Below, piece after piece: positions 10,868 to 23,800 of a stretch of DNA of 64,000 nt. A program made the translations under genes and the position numbers. The number at the start of each line of letters is the position of its first letter. Positions within the stretch are counted from its first letter, which is position 1. Below the pieces are notes generated by a model that was given only the letters and a program-made list of their open reading frames with translations, did no database searches and was not told the origin of the DNA. The stretch spans positions 3,293,501 through 3,357,500 of the forward strand of contig OZ038462.1 in the NCBI GenBank assembly GCA_964036295.1, written 5' to 3'. Source of the stretch: Plumapathes pennacea (taxonomy: Eukaryota > Cnidaria > Anthozoa > Antipatharia > Myriopathidae).

Positions 10868-12241
10868 TATCTTACGGGGTCCCGCTAGTAGACAATAATA
10901 TACAATAGACTGTAATTGTTTAATTTGGAAAGCAGTGGCCGGATATTTTCTACTTTAATAGCCTTCAAAAAGCAAAAGCATTTTAACCCGGTTACATTTT
11001 ATCCTTGAATACAGTGTGCCAACAAACGCGGCGACAAAGCATGTGTCAGACTGTCAGTGAAATTATGCAAATATGTCAGGAATCGGATGACACAATCTTG
11101 CACGAAGGCACTCTGAAATAGCTTTGAAAACTAGCGAAAAGATCACAGTATAATCCTACTTGGCCTTCATCACAGTTCCCGGGGCATCAAACGACAAAAT
11201 ATACGCAATTGTTGAAATACCATAATGATAACACGACCGTCATTTAACAAAAGCGTTGTACGTTAATTGATGTAAATTTTCAAAACTCACCGGTTCCTGA
11301 AAGCCATAGCTTTAGCTCTTTTCCAGCAAAGGAAACAAAACCCAAAACACCATTGTTTACGTCTTCAATGATTTCAAAGTACACTGTATAGAGCAGTCCT
11401 TATACAGTACGAAAATTCCACTTTCCATTGTATTGTGTGTCGTCATCTTGTCAAACTTGGATTCTGAAAACTACATTCCTGTTATTGTAAAAGGTGAAAT
11501 TTGCCACGATGATTGTTCGATTTCCACCAACTGTATTTTGCTATTTCTTTCTGAAGAAGTGTCTGCGTTTTAACACAGTACTGGCGTCTGGGATTGTGTT
11601 CAGGTCGACCAGTTGTGCCTTTAAGAATCCGTTTCACGGCTAGTAAGCTTGCCTCCCATACACCGGCAAAATATCCGGGCAAATTACAGCCGTCCGTCGA
11701 ACTGCTTGGCCTTGTATCTGCATCTTATTGTACAAAATCACTTCCGTTCGTACTCTTACAGCTACCGCATGTCACTAAGAAAATGGCGGTTTACAGTTAA
11801 GCTGCCGATGTAACCTCGCAGTGGTCGCTCGACGCGGATGGCCCTGGGGACGAGTCGTACCCCACACACACACGAACATTAAATTTCGAGATGGCGACAC
11901 GCTTGGAGTTTTCAAATGATACGATTTTGCTGCATTAGCGTCGTGATTATTTCCCTCACTTCGTTCGGGGATAAAAAAAAGTAATGTACAGGATATAAAA
12001 GTGGACGGAATATAATAGGATTGGAGTTACTTTAGAGTGATTACGTAAAAGACATGTATAGGTAAAAAGAAGCACAGTACTGGTTTTGCCTATGGACGGA
12101 TGACTGGAAAAGAAACTCAAGTGAGTTTGTATGCACCAGTCACCAGGCAGCAAGTTAAATACATTTTTGCAGTTTGTTGGAGTCTAGAAATAGGACAAAC
12201 CAAAAAAGACAAGCAAACAAACAGACAAAATAATATTAACA

Positions 12242-12243
12242 AC

Positions 12244-12305
<62 letters not shown>
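12242..12305. repeat. AAT microsatellite
   Basis: About 21 uninterrupted AAT units. Confidence 0.95.
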
Positions 12306-12307
<2 letters not shown>

Positions 12308-12403
12308 TACATACATACATACTAATTTCAACACAATACAAACATACTAATAAAATAATTTTAAATATTAATATAATTAATAATAATTTTTATAATATTA
12401 TTT

Positions 12404-12495
12404 CAACCTGCACATGTACATATTTATTTGGACCTGCACATGTGCATACTAATTTGGATTTACGCACACGCATACTTATTTGGACCTGCACATTA
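12404..12495. repeat. 26-bp tandem repeat, site 2
   Basis: Unit starts (ACCTGCACATG or variants) fall at 12406, 12432, 12458 and 12484, exactly 26 bp apart. The third unit is diverged. Related to 10176-10219, about 2.2 kb away. Confidence 0.75.
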
Positions 12496-12789
12496 GTAAG
12501 ACTGAAGGAGATTGTAGCTGATGTTTGCATTGGGCTCTGTGGCAAATCCAGGGGTAGCAGGTTTGGGGGAAGGTTCGGTTGAATCCCCACTTCAGGTCAC
12601 TATATTAATATAAAAAATACCGATCTGGACTTTATCTTTGCTGAAAAGTACCTTTCAGGAATTTGTAAACCCTCACTCAAACCCCCCTTCACAGAATCCT
12701 GGATCCTCCCTAGGTGCTACACATACAAGCTTCTAATATCACTGAATCAGATTGTGTGCAGTACTGTATCTACGGCCAAGGTTCATGCA

Positions 12790-14511
12790 TCAAGAAGGGA
12801 GTTGTGGATCCTTATCACTACCATTGTTCACTGTGTCATTATTAACTCCTCCACAGTCTTCTGTGCCAGTCAAGTCTAAATATTCCCCCATGTAAAAGTT
12901 CTCTCTTGCTCCAGGTTTGGTTACATTGCAGCAAATGGGAGACCCAATCAAGTTGACCAGTCCTTGGCCAAACAGCAGTACAACAAATCCTACAATGTGG
13001 CTTAACCATGCACTTCCAATGACATTATCTGCAAGAAAGAGTTAAACATGGATCAGAGGCATGACAGAAAAATTTTCTCAACCCTCACTGACACAACTGT
13101 GAATTGAGTGCAATATGGCTGTATTTTTACTCGTCAATTACAGTCGAACCTCGCTATTTCGAACTCAGATAATTTGAATTCCCTGTTATTTTGAAGTCAA
13201 GCCGAATCCCCGTGGACATATTTTTTCAGTCATTTACTATCGGCACGGCTATTTCAAAACCCCACTATTTCGAACATTTTTTCATGTCCCGTGCGACTTC
13301 GAAATGGTGAGGTTCGACTGTATATCTTTTTGCCTGCAGCAGGCTCAAAAAAATAAAACCGACTGGGAAAAATGGTCCATCATATTGCACTCCTCCCCGC
13401 ATAATAACCTCTTTGTACAGTATACCCCCCTTCCCCTCCCTCCTTGGGTGCTACAGCAAGACATCAAAATTATCACACTACAATATAATCAATATTATAC
13501 ATTACATCATAACATAATCATAACATAATCTGCATCCCCAACTAAAGAGATCTACTGAACTGAGAAAATTTAAGTCACATTTATAAAAGCCATCTAGACA
13601 GAAAAAAACTTACCTCTTAGAATGTAATCATGTTGAAGATAAAATAAAGCCCTCCAGATGTTGATATCACCGATGATAATAATGTAAATAAAGACCTGCT
13701 CAATCATTTGACAAAGTGAAGACAAAGGAAGGTCAATTTTCTTAGGGATATTTTCACAGATGCAGTAGCAGCCAATAACAATGGTGTAACCAAGACACAG
13801 CGACAAAATGGTCGATTGAAACCGGTCACCACCTTCTGGGGGTAGCGTCCAGATGTCCAGTAGAGTCCACGCTCCGCGCCAACAAGCAACACCTGCAGTG
13901 CCGACGACAAAGACTGTGAAAAAACAATTCCAAATGTTTAACACGACCCGGTTAAGTTTCTCTTCTAAAGCGGGGCAAGTGTACGATAGAAATTTTAGTT
14001 CTTCTGGAACAAAAAATCTGTCGCTGAGCGTAAATCCCGGGGTAAATACAACCGTTGATGTTGATCTGGTCAACAGAAGCACCAGGAATCCTAAAACATG
14101 TGAGATCCCCGCATTTAGAGTGGGAATGTTTTCGAGCAATTCTGATCCCAGTAACATCCAAACTCCTCTCCAGGCGCTGACAACGCAGAAACCCAAAGGA
14201 TAGGTGAAAATACGCCACATGAAAGCATTTAACGGTGACGAGCATCTGATGAGAAGTTTTCGCCACAAGTCTTGTAACAACACAACAGCAAAAGAGAAAC
14301 TAAGCCCCAATCCTGTCGAAACCCACGCACTTAACGCTTGATTATCATGGTAAAAATACAAATCCATTAATAACCAAGTTCCCCTCCAGAAGGCAATCGT
14401 CGCAGGCGAAATGACGAGAAATATCAGCAGAAAATTTGCACATCTTTTGGCGAAGAAACCACACCATAATCGATGGAATTGACGACCTTCTTGACTCACA
14501 ACACCATCCAT
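12790..14511 (-). CDS. Fuseless-like multipass membrane protein
   Basis: Two coding exons on the minus strand: 14511-13614 (ATG to a GTAAGT donor) and 13028-12790 (after TTTCTTGCAG, to TGA); they join in frame to 378 residues. The protein is strongly hydrophobic, with about eight membrane segments. The motif WRGxW occurs at residues 42-46 (WRGTW), 114-118 (WRGVW) and 211-215 (WRGAW), with a weaker WRALF later, showing an internal repeat. Each WRG lies in a membrane segment and two are followed by LLMD or LLDI. This repeat is the hallmark of the Fuseless family; Drosophila Fuseless is a presynaptic protein needed for active-zone organisation, but the molecular activity of the family is not established. 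The hydrophilic C-terminal tail is acidic. The gene is head to head with HSPA14, start codons 339 bp apart. Its intron holds a mariner/pogo-type MITE. Confidence 0.8.
13141..13320. repeat. Tc1/mariner (pogo-type) MITE in the Fuseless-like intron
   Basis: Ends CAGTCGAACCTCGCTATTTC and its imperfect complement ending GAGGTTCGACTG are flanked by TA on both sides (13139-13140 and 13321-13322). CAGT-starting ends with a TA target site are typical of pogo/Tigger elements. The 180-bp length leaves no transposase. A diverged half-copy of a similar end lies near 21343 in an HSPA14 intron. Confidence 0.8.
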
Positions 14512-14850
14512 GGCTCAATTCGGACTACAGTACTGTCGATGAGGCATATGACATTACCTCATCGAGCCATGACGATCATGAATGGATGGGCCAAGACAAC
14601 TGTGTCTAAACCTGAGTTATCAAGCTGACTAGGGTCTCAAGATTTTAAACACATGTGACTCTGCTGTGCCGAGGAAACTGGGCACTTCCACTTCTTTTCA
14701 CAAGTCCGTTTGTGTTCTTACACAGCCGATTTTTATCGACAAATAGTTTTCCCTTCCGTCTGAAGAAACCGGCAAGGACACCGGCAAGCCCTCGACCGAG
14801 AGTCTGGGAACAAGAATTTGCCCCAGTTCTCTTCAGCCATCCCTTCCAAT
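14512..14850. promoter_or_regulatory. Shared divergent promoter region of the Fuseless-like gene and HSPA14
   Basis: Only 339 bp separate the two opposite start codons, so both promoters and 5' UTRs must lie here or overlap. No TATA box is obvious. The HSPA14 start is embedded in CCAATATGGCTGCCGC, resembling a YY1-type start-site element. Confidence 0.55.
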
Positions 14851-17800
14851 ATGGCTGCCGCAGTTGGCGTTCACTTTGGTCACACGTCGGCTTGCGTGGC
14901 GATTTGCAAGGTATTGCACTGATTTTCACACTGTATTTTCTCTTTTTACGAACCTCTTGGCATCTCCTCTATATTCTTATTGTTTTTGGTTGCGGTGAAG
15001 GACGGAAGGACAGATATTTTGGCCAATGATGCTGGAGAACGAGTCACTCCTTCGCTCGTGGCTTTCTGCGGAAAAGACAAGGTAATGTTTGGTCTCTGAG
15101 TGTTAACGAAGGCTCTCTCCGGGGGAGGGAAGTGGGTGATTTCTGTGTGGCCGGTACGTCCAGTTCTTCCTTCGTCATGATGAAAAACCATTTGGGGCAT
15201 GATGAAAAACCATTTGGCAAGCTGTAGCGCGTCGCCCGCCGTTATAGTTTCACTGTTTAGCCGGCGAGATATCCTGAGCAAGTTGTCCGGTAAACATACT
15301 GATCTGATGGGAAGATCTGGTAGCCCGGGCTGGCAGACACGGTATTCGTCGCGCCCTGATTGCAGAAAACTGAAAGGAACTAAGGAAATGACTATCTTAG
15401 AGTGATTAACTTCCATAATGTTCGTGTGAAGCAATATTAACATCAATCAACAACAAGTCATTTATCAGACTTCTTATCACCCGGATGTTTATGCAAGATG
15501 GACGACAGAGCAGAGCTGATTGATACACCTGTCATCAGCTTGCCTCTGGGGGAGGGGGGGGGGGGGGGGGGGAGTCGGCCAACGGGGGAAATATGATTAG
15601 AGAACACAAGTGGATGCAATGGGTTCTTTGCCCCTGGGTAGGGGGAAATTCAAGAGATTTTCAGTTTTAAGATCAACAATTTAGGGAGAGGGAATTCATG
15701 AAATTGTTGAATCATACTGTAGATGGTAGCACAGGTATGTAACAATAGTCTCACAAAATTCCCCCACCACTGGGGAAATTCTCAACTGTGCTCAATGCAT
15801 TTTACAATCCCCCTGGCCAGCCTGGGGGCAAGCCAATAACATAATGCTTATTTCAAAACAGTAAAACACAACCACATATCAATGGTACTCACTGCATCAC
15901 CAGCTGTATAACTTTGCCTCTGCAATTATTAATTTGTTTTCCAGTTGGTGGGTTTGCCAGCTAAACAAGGCTTGATCAGGAATGCAGGCAACACAGTAGA
16001 GAGAGTGAAAAGAATTGTTGGATTAGAGTAAGTACTGTAGAAGTAATCCATGCCATATCTTAGTCTTACGCTGACTAGAGTATTGTGCTTCTCTAGTATA
16101 AATATATCTAGATTATAATCTAGATGTACATTTACAGTACAGTACTTCAGATATAGTTCGATTCATCACACACCTGTGTATTGATAAGTTACACAGTGCA
16201 GAAGAATTGAACCTCCACAATCAGCCACAGGCCTCCCATTATAAATGACCACCTCTCAATGACGGCAATGACCAACAAAATGGGTCTCCATGCAGCCTCC
16301 AAAATAACCCATGCACAATGACCATAATCAGCAATACATATATACTGTAGGTTTGCAGTGTGAACAGCTGATGTTTGAGACATGTTTGTGAAATTTGATA
16401 CAGGTTTCATACGATCATGTGCTGCATGGTAACATATCACACCCGCCATAGTACCTCCCCACAGCAGTCACTTCTCTACAACAAGCAGTAAACTCTGCCT
16501 CTCTCCTCTTCAAATAGTCACTTTAAACTGCTTAAATTTGGCTCAAAACTATCACAAAAATTAAGGAAATGCCATTTCAGGTAGACTAGATTTCAAAATT
16601 TTACAGGGGAGAATGCCCCAAGACCGGTGACCCCCCCAAGAAACTTGTGCCTGTCAGGTACTCATACAATAGTGCGATTACGTAAAAATCTCATGCCTTT
16701 GAATCGAAAAATGTTTGCAGGTATAGTAGTCTCAGAACAGCAGTGTAAAATTCCACAAAAAAAGCAATACTTTTGGTAAATTGTCCATGTATTACATGGA
16801 CAGTCACGTAAATTTGTATGTAAAATGAAGGGAGTTTTTTGATACTGCCATAGGTTTTCTGATAATAGAGTCAAAGAACATCAAAGTTCGTCAAACTGCA
16901 AGGTACAGTACCACCAAATTACTCAGTGTAGTAATAATCAGCTTCCAAACAGCATCCAGTATCTACAGCTCATCAATCAACTTCACTGTTCATTGATACA
17001 TTAAAGTATGTACAATCATGTACTCCCTAATTTTTACACATTTTGATTACCTTGGATTTATTATAATGTTTCAGATTGTTGACAAAGCAGGCTACCCTTA
17101 CTATGAAATTGAGTGGGATGGAAAGAAAAAGCTGATTCCACCCAAAGAAATTGTGGCAGCAGTATACAAGAAAATGTTAGGTAAGTTGCACCAAGACTTG
17201 TAACTGTACAATATCTCAGTTTTGAATAAAATGTCATGTTAGCTATACTCGCATGTGTACCTAGACAGTACAGTACATGCAATTCCTTCCAAATGCATAA
17301 TTCTGGGACATTTTGGTTTTCCTTTGCATGTGACTATCATATTTTTGAATACAGCATATTGGATTTGTACATTCATGCAAAAATCTTCCAATGGTCAGAA
17401 TTTGTTGAGGCTTTTGTAATGCAATCTTATATCGTGGGAATCCTGTGCCACACAAATTGTCCAAGAATGTCCGTGATTTTACATGTTGCATGATATAATC
17501 TCTGGTGAAAAATTTAAGGAAAAAATTGCAGAGCAGTCACTCTCCGGAGCAAAAGAGTAAATGGCAGCCAGCGTCACATTTTTGTTGAGAATTTACAGTA
17601 CAAAATTTAAGAAATTAAATGTTTTTTTTTGTTTTTTTGTCTTTTTATTACTATATTATTACAGAGACATGTCAGGCACACTCAGGGAGCGATGTTCAAG
17701 ATGCAGTCATCACTGTACCACTCCATTTTGATGAAGATCAAGTCTCAGCTTTGAGGTTGGCACTCACTCACTCACTCACTCACTTCCTCACTCACTCAAT

Positions 17801-20800
17801 CACTCACTCACTCACTTCCTCTGATGAAGACCCAGTACTTGGAACATCAGAGCAATCTTCTTAATAGCATCCAGTTTTCACATTCTCACACATTGACCCT
17901 TATATATATTAAGTGAAAGTGTTTAACATGTGACTCAAATTGCCTGAGTCATTTCATTTCATATACACTATATATATAGAGTACAATATTGTAAGTCCTT
18001 GAAGAAAATCTGTATGTTCTATTTTCAGAAAAGCTGCAGAGGAAGCTGGGTTTAATGTTCTTCGCTCAATCTGTGAGCCAGCAGCAGCTGCACTGGCATT
18101 TGGTAAGATGTTTGCTGTACAGTACGGCAGTTTTGTAGTAGTTTTATGCCAACCACTTTTCTTCCTCCTCAGTTTTAATGGGTGTGGGTACATTTGACAC
18201 ATTCAATTGCAAAGCTGCCATTTGACATTTGTTTCGCTTGCCAGCTATGCAGACTACCACTAGTACATGTAATACAGTACAAGTCTGCACCTGACATACC
18301 ATTATTACTAGCTACAGTACTACTGCCACTACACTACATATTACTTCCACTACTTTGCCACCTTCTTCAATCATCTTGTAGCTTTTCTCTTGTTTTTGTT
18401 TTTTGTTCCTTGTTACTAAAAAATCCTGTCAAATATTGTTCTCTCTCGTAGGACTTGGACAGGACGACAGATCAATGGATAGGTAAGAAAAGTGCTCAAG
18501 AGCTCTGGTCCAGATCTTGTGTACTTGCAGTACAGTGAAAAGTTATTTGACTGTATCTTTTAGACTTGCATTATAAAGTTTGGGGTTAATGTGGTGAGAA
18601 TTGAAAATTTCCTACAACTTTAACCAATACAAGCTACAGTGTCAAATAACTGTTAGGTGCTATTGTAGACCTGTGTGCTTCAAGATTGAACAAAACCTTT
18701 TTATCTGTCTATTTTTTCATCAGTGTTGTGCTTATTTATCGGCTGGGTGGATTCTCTATGGATGTGTCTGTAGTTGCCATCGCTGGTGGCATGTACAGAG
18801 TTTTGGCGACAGAGAGTGAGTCACAACTGGGAGGGAAGAACTTTGATTTAGCTCTGGTGAAACACCTGGCCAGTGAATTTAAACGGTAAGATGGACATAC
18901 TAATGTACCTGTAGGTTGGTTGTGATCATCCGGGTTAGAAGGAAGACTGTTGTTGGTCATTAAAATGATTGGTCCATTTTGCTGTCCATTTTGTTGTGTG
19001 TTTTGCTATGGGTTGGTTGATGTTCTGTTGTCCTGTCAATTTGTCTATTGTTTGTTTGGCTGTCTCTGATGTCATCTGTCAGTTGTTTGATGTAAATACG
19101 GCCATCTGACAAAACCCTTTCACTTGACTCTGAAGCTTCTGCTCAGGGAGTCGAAATGTCAGTCACCAACAACAGTCTTCCTGGAGACTTTACTTTAACC
19201 CGGACGATCACAACCAACCTACTGTTCACACTCCTGGGTTCAAACCATTTGCCATATAATGTACCTGTGTAACAATCTGCAGTTTGTATACATTACGTAT
19301 AAACTGACATACATGCATACTACTGTAGTCTGGACACACAGAACCGAACAGTAAGACTAACCCTAAGGTCCTCACTTTCAATTAAGTGCTGACCTGGATG
19401 TTCTAAGTGGCTGGTGTGAATGGACCCTTATTCAAAAAATATTCCCACTATTTATTCAGACAATGGAGGAGTGACATCACAGGTATTGCACGTGCCATGG
19501 CCAAACTGCAGCAGGCGGCAGAGTCATGTAAACATGTGCTGTCCATGCGAGATTCTGCTGCATGCTCAGTGGACTCACTGCATGATGGTATTGACTTCCA
19601 GCATTTAATGACCAGGTTGGTTGGCTTTTTGTTGTTATGCATATTTTTGTTTTGCTTTGTTGTGTTTGCTCATCAAAATATAATATTAGCAATCCATTTC
19701 CATCCAACTCGTTTGAGAGGAAGATTATTTTTTTAACCAATAAAATGCTACTAACTGGCACCTAATTTTCGATCGCTATATTACGTTTTTTTTTCACCTG
19801 AGGATTTAGAATTCATCCTGGCGTCCCAGCAACGTTTCCCATACAAATCTTCTCAATATTTTGTAACTTCAAAATGCTGCCAAATTCGATCTATGAATGC
19901 TTTGAGCCTGAAAGTTTGCTCTTTTCATTTCTGGTACTCGAAAAGCGTGAGGTGATGAATTTCAGTCACGTGGACTTGGGTCATGTGACCGGGTCGTGTG
20001 ACCAGATGCTGCAAAGGGCTTCATGGCTGAGCGCATTGCATGCAGCAGAAGAACCCACTTTAAAATGGCAATAAAATATTACCAACATTGACAGTTAAAG
20101 AAGGCAAATATTTTTTATGAGTAGAAGTAATCTTTGTAATAGTCCTTTCTCTCTCTCTGCAGAGCGCGTTTTGAGTCCCTGAACTCAAGTCTTTTCCAGC
20201 AATGTTTATCACCAATAGACAAGGTCCTGACAAAAGCTAACCTCAGAAAGGAAAACATAGACCAGGTAAGACGAAAACTGATGTGCTACTTCATCCTCCT
20301 CCCCCACAGCACCACTGATCACCACGCCCCGTTACCAGTCGCGTCTTGTTTCTCGCGAGACGAGTCGCACGTCTCCGAAGAATCATTGAACCGATGACCT
20401 GTGGATTATGCACAAAAAAAAAGTATACGAAAAATTGAGTAAGTTCTCCAGAAAATTAATAGACGGTCGAGCAAGACGGAATATTAACACTATATCGAAA
20501 CGTCAGTTGTGGTTCCTTGCACCACCGCCGTATTCGAGTGGAAGCAGGGCCTGATCGCAGGTTGGGCGAAAACTTGAAAATTTGAAAAAAAAAATTATAT
20601 CTTTATTTTGTTACAATATTATCGTCCCCAAGACACGAGGCATTGGGCCGATTTTTAAACAAGGTTTAGACCGCTAATAAGATAATCTTGTTCTAAACAA
20701 AGTCCAAACAGTAGCCATGCTTATCGGACCACGCCTATAACGTGGTATTTATAAACCGACGCCCATCCTGGTTTCTAAAACTGCAATTCAGCTCTTGGCA

Positions 20801-23800
20801 AACCCTGGTTTACGGAGTCCGTCTGGGCCCGGTTTTTCGAAAGTCGATTAAGCTAATCCAGGATTAACGAAATTCTTTCTCTCGACCTCTCTGCCAATAT
20901 ACTGCAGGATTTTGTTCGAAGATGGATTAAAAAGCTTGTTCCAGCTTACAACGTTATCAAGAAAGTTGTTGTGGACGAAACTTTCACGTTTTTAGGCTAA
21001 AAAATGACAGGAAAGTTTAGACCTAATCCAGGATTAGCCTAATCGTGCTTTGAAAAACTGGGCCCAGACCTTCAATTTAGCGATAAACCAAGTCTAAGTT
21101 AGGATTGGTTTAAAAATCGGCCCATTTTTTGTGTTTCATTGCTTTCTAACTTGGTACATGTAACTTCATTTGTTGGTGATCAGGTGGTTTTAACTGGAGG
21201 CTCAACACGAGTTCCTCGGATCCAGCAGTTTCTTCGGGACTTATTCCCAGGTGCAGAATTCTGTCAAGGTATCAGTCCGGAGGAAGTTATTGCCTATGGT
21301 GCCGCGGTTCAGGTAAATAAATAGAGAATATTGCACGGCGGCTTACTGTAATTGAACTCTCGATAACTCGAACCCCTCAAATATCGAACTGATTTTTGTT
21401 TTCCTTGGTGTTATTAATCGTTCAGTAGAGCAAACAAATAAATGAACCCCATAACAAGAAAAAGCATGTCGGAATTAGTCATTTAGTAAAGTTTGAGAGC
21501 TGTAGGTCAAACAAACAAGTAAACCCAATCACGGGAAAGAGCATGTCGAAATTTGTCACGTAACAGTCGAGCATTTAAGAGTTGTCAAGCAAGAACGTAA
21601 CCAAATATTGAAACACCACTCCTTCATCTGACACACTGACTCTTCATGATTGCATATACCAAAGAGCCAACTCAGGAATCGATTTACCTCAGGTGTAAAA
21701 CAAAATCCACCCAATTAATAGTGGCATTATTGATTTGAACACAAGTTTCTTTTACGTTCGTCTATTTTATATCTGTATTTTTACCTCAGGCATCTTTACT
21801 GCAAGGGCATAAAGATAATGAGAGTGACTTAACAGATGTCGAGTGCACTTCGAAAGCAATTCTTGTCACGGTAAGTTACTCAAAACCCGCTACGAATTCT
21901 CACTTTGCGGCTTTGCAGCCAAGACGAATTGTGGTGACCTTCTGTTGACGAATACACAACGTCAGAACAACTCTGCCGTTTTTGCTTGCTTGCTGTTCGC
22001 TGTTGTGAGTAGCATAGAGTATGTCAGCAAAGTATTTTTTTTCCTCAGGTTGGTAAGACAGATTCCCAGATGAAGCTTGTGGTTCCTAAATTCACCCCAA
22101 TCCCCTTAAGACGGACTCACACCTTTACAACGTCTTCTGATAATCAGGTATTTGTCGTTACTTGGTAGTACAGAAGTTGATGCGGCAACATTAGAGTGAT
22201 TTCAATAAACCCGTGAAACAGATACTAGATTATTAGAGACTATTAGAGACACGTACATACTCCAAGTTGATGTCAGACTATACGGCAATGGACTATGTTT
22301 ATTTGCCACCGGAAATTCTTCTCAAAAACCCCTACACAAAAAACTCACAGTAAACTAGACTCTTGCCCATCTAATGTTAGGAAACAATGTGGGCACTTGA
22401 TTGGCGTGTTGAGCTTGCGAGAGGAGCCTAGAATTGTCATTTTCCGCGAAATTTGCAAAACTAATGAGCCTGCATGCACTACTGGCATTTGGTCGGTGAA
22501 AGGACAAGAAATTGCCTTGAGATGACGTCGACTCGCATGTTTTTAGTGACGTTCCGTAGATATGCCTTCAACATATTTGTATCGACGCGGACATTAATAC
22601 TTGCTAGCTGTCGGATCGCGGCCACTTCGGATATTCAATTTCCCAATATCATTTTGTTTTCGAATCAAAGATATAGACAAATACCCTCTATTAGATACTA
22701 GTACACCCTCACTAATAAAAACTGTTTCACGGGTTTATTGAAATCACTCTAGTGCTAGTAGTATGTATAGCTGCAGTATTACTGTAGTAGTAGATGTTTG
22801 TAGTAGTCTAATAGTAGTCGTAGTAGTTGTAGTTGTAGTAGTAGAGTAGTAGATGTTTAAGGCTACGTTTACACTATACCGGATAGGATTTTGAGCCGTT
22901 GCGAAAACCTATCCGGCACAGTGTAAACACGAAAAGATCGGTCCGGAGCGACTTTGGCCGAAAAACCTACTCGGTGCAGTGTAAACACAAGGCCAGTGCG
23001 GAACAGCTTTGTCACAATCAATTAATGCAAATCGGAGCGTTTTCCTATCCGATACGGGTCCGTACCACCTTCAGAAGCGGAGCGGAGCAACAGCGCTCCG
23101 TTTCAAAAATCGCTCCGAAAACAGCGTATCCAATGTAAACGGAAGGTCTATCCGGTACGTTTTTGCGACGCTACGGAAAGCTATCCGGTATAGTGTAAAC
23201 GTAGCCTAAGTAATAGTACAATGATCTCTCTCTAAGGCGGACACCCTCGGGACTAGATTTAGTGTCCGCCTTAGAGAGAGTTCAGTTAAATAGAAACAAG
23301 TGAAAATCGGCAAGGACCAAATCTGCATGCTGTCCGCCTTAGAGAGAGTTCAGTTTCAGAGAAACAAGTGAAAATCGGCAAGGACCAAATCTACATGCTG
23401 TCCGCCTTAGAGAGAGATCATTTACAGAGAAACAAGTGAAAATCGGCAAGGACCAAATCTGCATGCTGTCCGCCTTAGAGAGAGTTGGCTGCAGTAGCAG
23501 TAGTAGTAAAGTAGTAATACGTTGGAGTAATAGCTTTAATTGCAGTAGATGAAGTATGACATTTTTTTCTTAAAACGTATTTTACCTTTTCTTACACGAT
23601 CAGCAAAGTGTGTGCCTATGCGTCTATGAAGCAGATGAGGCTTCAAGTGATGTTAACCAAGCTAGCCTTTTGGCCAAGGTATGAAACTGAATTTCTTGTT
23701 GGCATGCATGCGGGGCTTGAAGGGATGGAAGAAAAACACGTGGAGGCTGACAAAGAATCATGGAGGAGATAGGGTCTCAAGGGAGAGGGAGGAACGGATT

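Larger units (their letters stand above)
10025..12789. other. Intergenic DNA between BORCS5 and the Fuseless-like gene
   Basis: No convincing gene. It holds a 26-bp tandem repeat at two sites (10176-10219 and 12404-12495), a poly-T run at 10576-10598, a 46-bp direct repeat (10784-10867) and an AAT microsatellite. Short open frames at 11594-11800 and 12100-12582 have no recognisable domains; the second is mostly translated microsatellite. Confidence 0.6.

Noticed and set aside
12100..12582. 160-codon open frame rich in asparagine
   Set aside because: Most of it is translation of the AAT microsatellite and the 26-bp tandem repeat; no independent coding signal.
13853..14203. 116-codon plus-strand frame
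   Set aside because: It lies entirely opposite the Fuseless-like exon and shows no domain; it is a shadow of the minus-strand gene.
23264..23485. Regular 68-bp array considered as a CRISPR-like array
   Set aside because: The units are nearly identical along their whole length with no variable spacers, and the DNA is eukaryotic.
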